In this document: one piece after another, positions 8,579-16,250 of the stretch
How the letters are laid out: the number at the start of each line of letters is the position of its first letter
How positions within the stretch are numbered: position 1 is the first letter of the stretch
Assembly (NCBI RefSeq): GCF_014647975.1
Contig: NZ_BMQF01000004.1
Location: forward strand, 1 to 64,000
Direction: 5' to 3'
Origin: Streptomyces fumigatiscleroticus
GTDB lineage: Bacteria; Actinomycetota; Actinomycetes; Streptomycetales; Streptomycetaceae
DNA: 64,000 nt
Made by a program: the position numbers and the translations under genes
The notes under the pieces: model-generated
The model's input: the letters and a program-made list of their open reading frames with translations, nothing else
What the model was told of the DNA's origin: nothing
Databases searched by the model: none

Positions 8579-8829
8579 TGCCGTCACATCTCCCGTTCTA
8601 CACTGCCGACCCAATACACACTATTTCGGACACGCCGCCCGGCCGCGCGTGCGGCAGCCCCGACGAGGGTGTCGGGCCTTATCGCCGCACTTGCCGCGTT
8701 TCGGGACCGGTACAGCTTACGTTGTACAACTCAGCGGGGTTCGCCGGGGTGTCCCGCGCATCACAAGAACACACCGATTCGCTTCAAGATTCCTAAGACG
8801 CACCGGAGTTGACGTTTCCTTTGCAGACG
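8579..8829. promoter_or_regulatory. upstream region of the hopanoid operon
   Basis: About 250 noncoding bases between hpnC and the terminator of the export-ABC gene. It is less GC-rich than the neighbouring genes, as expected for a promoter region. A perfect 10-bp palindrome GTTGTACAAC is at 8721-8730 and could be an operator. AT-richer stretches such as AATACACACTATTT (near 8612) may include the -10 region for the minus-strand operon, but I cannot pick out a convincing -35/-10 pair. No gene is supported here. Confidence 0.45.
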
Positions 8830-8864
8830 CCGGGCCCCGCCGGAACAGTTCCGGCGGGGCCCGG
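8830..8864. terminator. strong hairpin terminator
   Basis: A perfect 17-bp inverted repeat around a single central base, with arms starting CCGGGCCCCGCCGG and ending in the complementary GGCGGGGCCCGG. It begins 14 bases beyond the stop of the minus-strand ABC ATPase gene and would end that transcript. There is no T-run after it, which is common for actinobacterial hairpin terminators. Confidence 0.75.
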
Positions 8865-8878
8865 GCGGAGAAAACGGG

Positions 8879-9658
8879 CTACTTGCCCGTGAATTTCTCG
8901 TACTCCTTGAGCACCTCGTCGGTCGGGCCGTCCATACGCAGCTCCCCGCGTTCCAGCCACAGGACACGGTTGCAGGTGTCACGGATGGACTTGTTGTTGT
9001 GACTGACCAGAAACACCGTGCCCGCTTCCTTGCGCAGCTCGCGGATGCGGTCCTCGGAGCGCTTCTGGAACTTCCGGTCGCCGGTGGCCAGGGCCTCGTC
9101 GATCATCAGGACGTCGTGGTCCTTGGCCGCGGCGATGGAGAAGCGGAGGCGGGCCGCCATGCCGGAGGAGTAGGTGCGCATCGGAAGGGTGATGAAGTCG
9201 CCCTTTTCGTTGATACCGGAAAAGTCGACGATCTCCTGATATCGAGCCTTGATCTCCTCGCGGGACATCCCCATGGCCAGCCCGCCCAGAATGACGTTGC
9301 GCTCGCCGGTCAGATCGTTCATCAGGGCCGCGTTCACCCCGAGCAGGGACGGCTGGCCATCGGTGTAGACCTTGCCCCGCTCGGCGGGGAGCAGGCCGGC
9401 GATGGCCCGCAGCAGGGTCGACTTGCCGGAGCCGTTGGAGCCGATCAGGCCGATGGCCTCGCCCCGGTAGGCGACGAAGGAGACGCCACGGACGGCGTGC
9501 ACCTTGCGCACCCCCCGCTCCTCGCCCCTCTTCAGGATGCGGCTCAGGGCGGCGGTGGCGCTGCCCTTGCCGCTCTTGGCGCCGTTGACGCGGTAGACGA
9601 TGTGCAGGTCCTCCGCGATGACGGTGGGCACCCGCGCGCCCTGCTGCTGCTCAGCCAC
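8879..9658 (-). CDS. polysaccharide/teichoic acid export ABC transporter, ATP-binding protein (TagH/Wzt type)
   Basis: A 259-residue ABC ATPase. The Walker A is GSNGSGKST near residue 94, the signature is YSSGMAARLRFSIA (the SSGM form typical of TagH/Wzt/RfbE exporters rather than LSGGQ), and the Walker B is DVLMIDEALATGD. The DEALATGD stretch and the short C-terminus without a carbohydrate-binding module fit the TagH-like exporter class. It would power export of an undecaprenyl-linked or similar polymer. It overlaps its permease gene by 8 bases, so the two are one transporter. Confidence 0.9.
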   Translation of the reverse strand: MAEQQQGARVPTVIAEDLHIVYRVNGAKSGKGSATAALSRILKRGEERGVRKVHAVRGVSFVAYRGEAIGLIGSNGSGKSTLLRAIAGLLPAERGKVYTDGQPSLLGVNAALMNDLTGERNVILGGLAMGMSREEIKARYQEIVDFSGINEKGDFITLPMRTYSSGMAARLRFSIAAAKDHDVLMIDEALATGDRKFQKRSEDRIRELRKEAGTVFLVSHNNKSIRDTCNRVLWLERGELRMDGPTDEVLKEYEKFTGK

Positions 9659-10586
9659 GGCCGTACCTCTCCTCCGCCTTCCAGAAGTACACGAAGCCGA
9701 CCACCCCGGCCAGCAGCGCCCAGCCCAGGGCGAAGGCCCACACGTGCGGGGGCAGGTAGGAGGAGCCGTAGTCGTCTATCAGCGCGAAGCGGACCAGGTC
9801 CATGTAGATCGCGGCCGGGTTCCACTGGAGCACGTCGGAGAACCAGCCCGGCATGTCCTTGCCGGCGAGCATCGCCGGGATGCTGAACATCACGCCGGAC
9901 GCGTACATCCAGGTGCGCATCACGAACGGCATCAGCTGGGCCAGGTCGGGCGTCTTGCTGCCCATCCGGGCGAAGATCAGCGCCAGACCGGTGTTGAAGA
10001 CGAACTGCAGGGCCAGCGCGGGCAGCACCAGCAGCCAGGACAGGCCGGGATAGCTGCCGAACCCGATCATGACCAGGACCAGCACGATCATCGAGAACAG
10101 CAGCTGCTGGAGCTGCTGGAGCGCGAACGAGATCGGCAGCGAGGCCCGCGGGAAGTGCAGCGCGCGCACCAGGCCGAGGTTGCCCGAAATGGCGCGCACA
10201 CCCGCCAGCACCGAGCTCTGGGTGAAGGTGAAGACGAACACACCCGTCACCAGGAACGGCACGTAGATGTGGTGCGGGATGCCCCGGCGGGCCCCGAGCA
10301 GCAGGCCGAAGATGAAGAAGTACACGGCCGCGTTGAGCAGCGGGGTGGCCACCTGCCACAGCTGGCCGAGCTTGGCCTGGCTGTACTGGGCGGTCAGCTT
10401 CGCCTGGGAGAACGCGAGGATGAAGTGGCGCCGCCCCCACAGCTGACGGACGTACTCGGCCAGGCCGGGCCGGGCGCCGCTCACGGACAGTCCGTACTTC
10501 GCGGCGAGCTGCGCCGCCGTCAGGCCCTCGTCGGGCGACGGTGGCGTGGTCACCGCGACTCCGCCGTCGTGCGTTGTCTCACTCAC
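9651..10586 (-). CDS. polysaccharide/teichoic acid export ABC transporter, permease (TagG/Wzm type)
   Basis: A 311-residue ABC-2 type membrane protein with a roughly 50-residue cytoplasmic N-terminus followed by about six hydrophobic segments (for example LLNAAVYFFIFGLLLGA, FSMIVLVLVMIGFGSYPG and ALGWALLAGVVGFVYFW). The stretch FSQAKLTAQYSQAKLGQLWQ before the first segment is typical of Wzm/TagG permeases. It partners the ATPase downstream and probably exports the polymer made by the genes upstream. It is separated by 96 bases from the glycosyltransferase gene, room for a separate promoter, although all lie on the same strand. Confidence 0.9.
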   Translation of the reverse strand: MSETTHDGGVAVTTPPSPDEGLTAAQLAAKYGLSVSGARPGLAEYVRQLWGRRHFILAFSQAKLTAQYSQAKLGQLWQVATPLLNAAVYFFIFGLLLGARRGIPHHIYVPFLVTGVFVFTFTQSSVLAGVRAISGNLGLVRALHFPRASLPISFALQQLQQLLFSMIVLVLVMIGFGSYPGLSWLLVLPALALQFVFNTGLALIFARMGSKTPDLAQLMPFVMRTWMYASGVMFSIPAMLAGKDMPGWFSDVLQWNPAAIYMDLVRFALIDDYGSSYLPPHVWAFALGWALLAGVVGFVYFWKAEERYGRG

Positions 10587-10682
10587 TAGTGGATACTTTC
10601 GTCTTCGATATGCGCAGCCGGTACGGGCATGGCATGAGCCTGAGGCCCTTCAGCGGCCCGGGTGTGCTCGGGCACGGCCCGG

Positions 10683-11576
10683 TCAGATGACCGGGGGCCG
10701 GCCCAGTCGGGTCAGCCGCCACACCGTACGCCACTTCATGGGTCTGCGGGGTCCGCACGGGGTGGACCAGCCTTCCCGGAAACCACCGAACCATGCCTTC
10801 AGCGCCGGGCGCGAGGGGCGGCGCACCAGGGTGAGCAGCATCCAGACGCCGAGGTAGACCGGGACGAGCGGGGCGGGCAGATTGCGGCGGGCCAGCCAGA
10901 CCCGGTTGCGGGCGACCATGCGGTGGTAGACCGCGTGCCGCGAGGGCGCGGTCGTCGGGTGGTACAGCACCATGTCCGACCGGTAGTCGATCATCCAGCC
11001 CGCGTCCAGGGCCCGCCAGGCCAGATCGGTCTCCTCGTGGGCGTAGAAGAACTCGTCCGGCAGGCCGCCGACTTCGGCGAAGACCCGGGTGCGGACGGCG
11101 TTGGCGCCGCCGAGGAAGGTGGTCACGCGCGAGGACCGCATCGGGTCGGAGGCGCGCAGCCGGGGCACGTGGCGGCGCTGGGTGACCCCGGTGTCGGGGT
11201 CGGCGATGCGGAAGCTGATGATGCCCAGCCTCGGGTCGGCCGTGAAGGCCTGCCGGCACAGCTCGGCGGTGTCCTGCCGGGCGAGCAGGCCGTCGTCGTC
11301 CAGGAACAGCAGGATGTCGACGTCGCGGCCGCTGGGGCCGAACGCCTCGATGCCGACGTTGCGGCCGCCGGGGATGCCGAGGTTCTCGGGCAGTTCCACG
11401 GTACGGACACGCGGTCCGAACTCGGTGACGTCCGGGACGGGTGAGCCGTTGCCGACCACCACGACCTGGACCGGGTCGCCGTCCTGCTTGGTGATCGAGT
11501 CGAGCAGGGCGCGCAGCTCGTCGGGGCGGTTGCCCATGGTGATGACGACCGCGCCGACCTTCGGTGCGGCGCTCAC
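10683..11576 (-). CDS. family 2 glycosyltransferase
   Basis: A 297-residue GT-A glycosyltransferase. The N-terminus VGAVVITMGNRPDELRALL is the nucleotide-binding start, NLGIPGGRNVGIEAFG is the GT2 core, FLDDDG is the DxD-type metal/nucleotide motif and AHEETDLAWR is the catalytic-base region. No long membrane anchor is present, so it should act on the cytoplasmic face. Sugar donor and acceptor cannot be read from sequence. The GTG start overlaps the stop of the upstream CDP-alcohol transferase as GTGA, tying it to that pathway and to the exporter that follows. Confidence 0.85.
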   Translation of the reverse strand: MSAAPKVGAVVITMGNRPDELRALLDSITKQDGDPVQVVVVGNGSPVPDVTEFGPRVRTVELPENLGIPGGRNVGIEAFGPSGRDVDILLFLDDDGLLARQDTAELCRQAFTADPRLGIISFRIADPDTGVTQRRHVPRLRASDPMRSSRVTTFLGGANAVRTRVFAEVGGLPDEFFYAHEETDLAWRALDAGWMIDYRSDMVLYHPTTAPSRHAVYHRMVARNRVWLARRNLPAPLVPVYLGVWMLLTLVRRPSRPALKAWFGGFREGWSTPCGPRRPMKWRTVWRLTRLGRPPVI

Positions 11577-12352
11577 CGGAGCCTGCTGGAGGCGAGGATG
11601 GACACCAGGTGCAGCAGGGTCTGGAGCAGCGCGATGCCGGCCAGCACCGCGACGCCGAGCCGGGAGAAGAACAGGTCGCCCCGCACCTGATCCACGACGG
11701 CCAGCACCAGGATCAGCAGGGACGCCTCGATGCCGAGCACCAGGCGGTGGAACTTCAGCGCGGCGGCGGCCCGGCGGGCCAGCGCCATGCCGGAGGAGCG
11801 GATCTCCGCCGCCGCCTCCTTGACCGGGGGCAGTCCGCCCTGGTGGCGGGCGACGCCGACGAGGTCGGTCTCGGCCTTGATCAGGATGGCGCCGAGGGCG
11901 GCGAGGGTGCCGAGGAAGGCCCACAGCCAGTCGATCCGCCCGGTGCCGAACAGGTCGGCGGCGCGCAGGCCGAAACCGACCAGCACGGCGGCGTCGGTCA
12001 GATAGGCGCCGACCCGGTCCAGGTAGACGCCGTTGAGGGAGTACTGCTTCTTCCAGCGGGCGATCTCACCGTCGACGCAGTCCAGCAGCAGGTACAGCTG
12101 GACACAGACCACGCCGAGCACGGCGCCCGCGATCCCCGGCACCAGCAGGGCCGGGGCCGCGAGCACGCCGAAGACGGTCATCAGGTAGGTGAGCTGGTTG
12201 GGTGTGACCCTGGTGTTCACCAGGTAGCGGTCGACCCGCAGGGACACCTCACGCATGTAGAGGCGCCCCATCCAGTGCTCACCGCTGCGCCGGTCCTTCA
12301 CCCCCGCGGGGTGGACGACCGGGCGTAGTTCAGCTACCGATGGCCTTGACAT
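11573..12352 (-). CDS. CDP-alcohol phosphatidyltransferase-family membrane protein with altered catalytic motif
   Basis: A 259-residue membrane protein with the CDP-alcohol phosphotransferase motif starting DCVDGEIAR. The family motif is DxxDGxxARx8Gx3Dx3D. Here the first three Asp residues are present (DCVD, then YLD), but the fourth position, normally the catalytic base, is Ala (DRVGA), with another Asp four residues later (YLTD). So either the next Asp substitutes or the enzyme is inactive or regulatory. Several hydrophobic segments surround the motif. The ATG lies 23 bases inside the upstream dehydrogenase gene and has only a weak ribosome site. Substrate unknown; likely a CDP-polyol or CDP-glycerol-like donor given the neighbours. 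Confidence 0.8.
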   Translation of the reverse strand: MSRPSVAELRPVVHPAGVKDRRSGEHWMGRLYMREVSLRVDRYLVNTRVTPNQLTYLMTVFGVLAAPALLVPGIAGAVLGVVCVQLYLLLDCVDGEIARWKKQYSLNGVYLDRVGAYLTDAAVLVGFGLRAADLFGTGRIDWLWAFLGTLAALGAILIKAETDLVGVARHQGGLPPVKEAAAEIRSSGMALARRAAAALKFHRLVLGIEASLLILVLAVVDQVRGDLFFSRLGVAVLAGIALLQTLLHLVSILASSRLR

Positions 12353-13391
12353 AGTCGGCGTAGACGTCCTTGATCTGGTCGGTTTTCAGGTCGAGGTGTT
12401 CGAGGATGGTGTAGCGGCCGGGCCGGGTCTCCGGAGCGAACTCCACGGCCCGGACGAACTCGTCCGGCGTGAAGCCGATCTCCTCCGGCAGCACCGGCAG
12501 TCCGTGCCGGCGCAGCACCGAGGCCATGTAGGCCGACTCCTCGTGGGCCCCGCGCAGGTACATCGCGAAGGCCGCGCCCAGTCCGCACTGCTCGCCGTGG
12601 GCGGCCGCGCGCTTGGGGTACAGCAGGTCGAAGGCGTGGTTGATCTCGTGGCAGGCCCCGGAGGACGGCCGCGAGTCACCGGAGACCGACATGGCGATGC
12701 CGCTGAGCACCAGCGCCTCGGCCAGCACCTGGAGGAAGCCGTTGTCCTTGATGCCGCCCGGGTGGCGGAGCACGGCCTCGCCGGCCTGGCGGGCCATGGC
12801 GGCGGCGAGTCCGTCGATCCGCTCGCCCTTGACCCGGTTGGCCAGCTCCCAGTCCGCGATCGCGGAGATGTTGGAGACGGCGTCGCCGATCCCGGCCCGT
12901 ACGAACCGGACCGGGGCCTGGCGGATGACGTCCAGGTCGATCACGACCGCGATCGGGTTCGGCACGCCGTAGGAGCCGCGGCCCGCGTCGTTGTCGAGGG
13001 TGGCGACCGGGGAGCACAGACCGTCGTGGGCGAGGTTGGTCGGCACGGCGACCAGCGGCAGGCCGACCCGCGCCGCGGCGAACTTGGCGCAGTCGATGAT
13101 CTTGCCGCCGCCGAGTCCGACGACCGCGTCGTAGTGGCCGGCCTTTATGTCGCTCGCCAGCCGGACCGCGTCGTCCAGGGTGCCGCCGCCGACCTCGTAC
13201 CAGCTGGCGCCGGGCAGCGAGGGGGCGATGCGCTCGCGCAGCCTGGCGCCGGAGCCGCCGCTGACCGCGACGGCGAGCCGGCCGGAGTGCGAGACGCGCT
13301 CGTCGGCGAGGACGCAGGCCAGGTCGTCGAGGGCGCCCGGGCGGATGTCCACGACGACCGGCGAGGGGATCAGCCGGGTCAGTACTGGCAT
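12330..13391 (-). CDS. sn-glycerol-1-phosphate dehydrogenase-type polyol phosphate dehydrogenase
   Basis: A 353-residue iron/zinc alcohol dehydrogenase-fold protein that matches the glycerol-1-phosphate dehydrogenase (EgsA/AraM) branch. Evidence: GLGGGKIIDCAKF for NAD(P) binding, VPTNLAHDGLCSPVATL, AGIGDAVSNISAIADWELAN, and metal-ligand regions SGACHEINHAFD and AAHGEQCGLG. Such enzymes reduce dihydroxyacetone phosphate to sn-glycerol-1-phosphate; a related ketose phosphate is possible. The start MPVLTRL is chosen over an upstream in-frame ATG because GGGAG lies just before it. It overlaps both neighbours, the cytidylyltransferase and the CDP-alcohol transferase, which suggests its polyol phosphate is next activated with CTP. 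Confidence 0.85.
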   Translation of the reverse strand: MPVLTRLIPSPVVVDIRPGALDDLACVLADERVSHSGRLAVAVSGGSGARLRERIAPSLPGASWYEVGGGTLDDAVRLASDIKAGHYDAVVGLGGGKIIDCAKFAAARVGLPLVAVPTNLAHDGLCSPVATLDNDAGRGSYGVPNPIAVVIDLDVIRQAPVRFVRAGIGDAVSNISAIADWELANRVKGERIDGLAAAMARQAGEAVLRHPGGIKDNGFLQVLAEALVLSGIAMSVSGDSRPSSGACHEINHAFDLLYPKRAAAHGEQCGLGAAFAMYLRGAHEESAYMASVLRRHGLPVLPEEIGFTPDEFVRAVEFAPETRPGRYTILEHLDLKTDQIKDVYADYVKAIGS

Positions 13392-14131
13392 GCGATCTCC
13401 CGTCCACGGGCGAGATCGTCGTGATTGTCGATCTCCACCCACTTGACGTCGCCGATCGGCGCCACGTCGATCCGGAAGCCGCGGTTGACCAGCTCCTGGT
13501 AGCCGTGCTCGTAGAACTGCTGCGGGTCGGTCTCCCAGACCGTCCTCAGCGCGTCGGCCAGCTCGGGGGCGGCGTCGCCCTCGATGAGGGTGACGCCGAT
13601 GTACTCGCCGGTCGCCTCGGCGGGGTCCATCAGCTTGGTGATCTTCGTCATCCCCTTGGCGGGGTCGACGACGACCTTCATCTCCTCCTCGGCCAGCGAC
13701 TTCACGGTGTCGAGCGCGAGGATGATCCTCTTGCCCTCGCCGCGGGCGGCGAGCAGCGTCTTCTCGACGGAGACCGGGTGCACGGTGTCGCCGTTGGCGA
13801 GGATCACACCGTCCTTGAGGGCGTCACGGCCGCACCACAGGGAGTAGGCGTTGTTCCACTCCTCGGCCCTGTCGTTGTCGATGAGGGTGAGCTTGAGGCC
13901 GTACTTGGCCTCCAGCGCCTCCTTGCGCGCGTACACGGCCTCCTTGCGGTAGCCGACGATGACGGCCACCTCGGTCAGCCCGATCTCGGCGAAGTTGCCG
14001 AGGGTGAGATCGAGGACCGTCGGCTCGCCCTCTATGCCCGCGGGCCCCACCGGCACCAGCGCCTTGGGCAGGCTGTCGGTGTAGGGACGCAGACGCCGTC
14101 CGGCGCCGGCCGCCAGCACGAGGCCGATCAT
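13379..14131 (-). CDS. LicC-like nucleotidyltransferase (CTP:phosphoalcohol cytidylyltransferase)
   Basis: A 250-residue nucleotidyltransferase. The N-terminal signature LAAGAGRRLRPYTDSLPKAL binds the NTP; AEEWNNAYSLW is the stretch typical of LicC/phosphocholine cytidylyltransferases; GDTVHP and the C-terminal VKWVEIDNHDDLARGRE fit the metal and substrate sites. It probably joins CTP to a phosphorylated alcohol. Neighbours make a polyol phosphate (downstream dehydrogenase) and use CDP-alcohols (both flanking transferases). The ATG overlaps the stop of the large upstream CDP-alcohol transferase by 4 bases. Confidence 0.85.
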   Translation of the reverse strand: MIGLVLAAGAGRRLRPYTDSLPKALVPVGPAGIEGEPTVLDLTLGNFAEIGLTEVAVIVGYRKEAVYARKEALEAKYGLKLTLIDNDRAEEWNNAYSLWCGRDALKDGVILANGDTVHPVSVEKTLLAARGEGKRIILALDTVKSLAEEEMKVVVDPAKGMTKITKLMDPAEATGEYIGVTLIEGDAAPELADALRTVWETDPQQFYEHGYQELVNRGFRIDVAPIGDVKWVEIDNHDDLARGREIACQY

Positions 14132-15972
14132 GCGGGTTCTCCTTCATCGTGTACGGCGGGCGCCCCTGCGGACACCCAGAAGCGGATGCTCTCCACGAGC
14201 ACCACCAGGGCGACGGCCACGGCCAGGACCGTGAGCGCGACCGTGAACTGCGCGGCGGTGAGCAGCGCGGCCAGCACGGCGACCACCAGCGTCCGGCCCT
14301 CGTGCCCCCCGATCGTCCGCACCAGCCACTGCGGGGGCGCGCCCGCGTTGCCGCGGATCCGGTAGACCGTGTCGTAGTGATGGTAGGCGACCGCCGCCAC
14401 CAGCCCGAAAGCCGCCGGAAGCGCTCCGTTCACCTCCGATCTCGCCGCCAGGATCAGCACGGTGCAGTACTCGGCGGCGCGGAAGAACGGGGGGATCAGC
14501 CAGTCGAGGGCCCCCTTGAGGGGGTACGCGACGGCCTCGCCCGCCAGCAGGACATGGGCGGCCGCCAGCAGGACCACCCACCAGCTCGGCCCCCACACCC
14601 AGGCCGCGAGAACCACCAGGACGGCACCGGCGGCCGCGCTGATCGGGGCGGTGCGGCGGGGCCGGCCGACGGCCACGACACGGGCCACCGCCGAGGCGAG
14701 CGGTCCGCTGTCGGCGAGGTCCGCCAGCGCCTGCGCCGCCCGGTCGGTGCGCCTGGCCCTGCGGGTGACCGACCGCAGCACACGTCCCGCCGTGGTGTAT
14801 GTCGCCGCGAAGGCGCAGCCGATCAGCAGCGCGTAGAAGGTGACGCGGGGCGTGGTGGCCGCCGTCAGCACGGCGATCATCGCCCAGCGTTCGCCGATCG
14901 GCAGGACGATCATCCGGCGCACCCACACCGTCCAGCCGACGCTGTCGAGCCTGCCGGACAGGGCGGCGGTGGGGCTGGTGTTGGCGGTGGCGTCGTGGTT
15001 GGCCTCGTTGAAGGAGAAGTCGACCACGTGCCGGCAAGTCTGGAGGACCATCGCGCCGAGCGCGAGGGCCCATACGTCGTCGCCGCCGCGGGCGGCGCCG
15101 AGCGCGAGGCCCGCGTAGTAGGCGTACTCCTTGGCCCGGTCGAAGGTGGCGTCCAGCCAGGCGCCGAGCGTCGAGTACTGCAAGGAGTAGCGGGCCAGCT
15201 GGCCGTCGGTGCAGTCCAGGACGAAGGAGGCCAGCAGCAGCACACCGGCGGCGACGAAGCCGCCGCGGGTGCCGGTGGCCGCGCAGGCCGCCGCTATCAG
15301 CGCGGTGAGCAGCGAGGCGGTGGTGACCTGGTTCGGGGTCAGGCCGCGGCGGGCGCACCAGCGGGCGATGTAGCGGGAGTAGGGGCTGATGAAGAAGGTG
15401 GTGAAGAACCCGTCGCGGGCCTTGACTGCCGACTTCAGGCGTACGGCCTCGTCGTCGACGGCCGAGACCGCCCGCCGGGCCTCGTCGCGGGCGCGCGGGT
15501 CGGCGGGGACGGTGGCGACGAGGCTGCCGAGTTCGGGGCGGTGCACGTCGGCGCCGTCGTCGTCCAGGGCGGTGACGACACGGTCGGCGAGGCTGTCGAC
15601 GGCCGTGGCGGCGGTGGCGGCGCCTCCCGGCTCCGGCCCCGCCGCGGGCTGCCCGGACGTGCCGCCGCCCGTGGTGTGCTGTCGGGCCAGCGCGCGGATC
15701 AGGGCCGGGCGGCCGGCCGGCTGGGCCGTCACGGCGCCCGGGATCGCGGCGAGCGGGAAGCGCGGGTCGGTCAGCCCCAGGCGCAGCGCGTGCAGGTGGC
15801 CGACGAAGCGGGCGTCGACCACGGCGACCCGCTCACCGGCCGGGACTCCGGCCAGCAGCGTCTCGGCGCCGGTCACGTCGGGAGCGGGGCGGACGTCGAA
15901 GCCGAGCGCGTGCAGATCGCCCTCGATCGACGAACCGGGGACCGGCTGACCGGTGAGGATGGCGGTCGACAA
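14128..15972 (-). CDS. large CDP-alcohol phosphatidyltransferase with extra N- and C-terminal domains
   Basis: A 614-residue protein. Residues 1-90 form a soluble domain of unknown role, joined through a Gly/Ala-rich linker (about 95-125) to the transferase. Near residue 255 is a complete CDP-alcohol phosphotransferase motif, DCTDGQLAR...GAWLDATFD, with all four Asp residues, unlike the smaller paralogue in this cluster. The C-terminal half has about six hydrophobic segments and may be the DUF5941 region known from similar Streptomyces proteins. It is the first gene of the 16-to-10.7 kb run; 278 noncoding bases separate it from the divergent epimerase gene, which leaves room for the operon promoter. 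Confidence 0.8.
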   Translation of the reverse strand: MSTAILTGQPVPGSSIEGDLHALGFDVRPAPDVTGAETLLAGVPAGERVAVVDARFVGHLHALRLGLTDPRFPLAAIPGAVTAQPAGRPALIRALARQHTTGGGTSGQPAAGPEPGGAATAATAVDSLADRVVTALDDDGADVHRPELGSLVATVPADPRARDEARRAVSAVDDEAVRLKSAVKARDGFFTTFFISPYSRYIARWCARRGLTPNQVTTASLLTALIAAACAATGTRGGFVAAGVLLLASFVLDCTDGQLARYSLQYSTLGAWLDATFDRAKEYAYYAGLALGAARGGDDVWALALGAMVLQTCRHVVDFSFNEANHDATANTSPTAALSGRLDSVGWTVWVRRMIVLPIGERWAMIAVLTAATTPRVTFYALLIGCAFAATYTTAGRVLRSVTRRARRTDRAAQALADLADSGPLASAVARVVAVGRPRRTAPISAAAGAVLVVLAAWVWGPSWWVVLLAAAHVLLAGEAVAYPLKGALDWLIPPFFRAAEYCTVLILAARSEVNGALPAAFGLVAAVAYHHYDTVYRIRGNAGAPPQWLVRTIGGHEGRTLVVAVLAALLTAAQFTVALTVLAVAVALVVLVESIRFWVSAGAPAVHDEGEPA

Positions 15973-16250
15973 CCGAACTCACTCCCTGGGTGCCGACGCT
16001 GCCGCGCCGGTCGTGTGCATGGTGGGATGCCCGTGCCCGCGGCACCCGGGCGGCATGTCGGCAGAGGCTATCGGATACCGGGAAGCCCGTGTTCACCGGC
16101 CGTTCCACGGTTCGATCGACGCGGTTCGCACAAGCCTGTTCCGCGATCATCATCGGGGATCCGGGGCCGCTCCCACAAACCTCGCCCGTTCAAGACGGGC
16201 ATCGGGGACATTGCGCACCGCTTCGGGGCGTCGGCATAGGGTGGGCGACC

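Noticed and set aside
8578..8812. Plus-strand frames upstream of hpnC
   Set aside because: AT-richer promoter region with no coding bias and no ribosome site.
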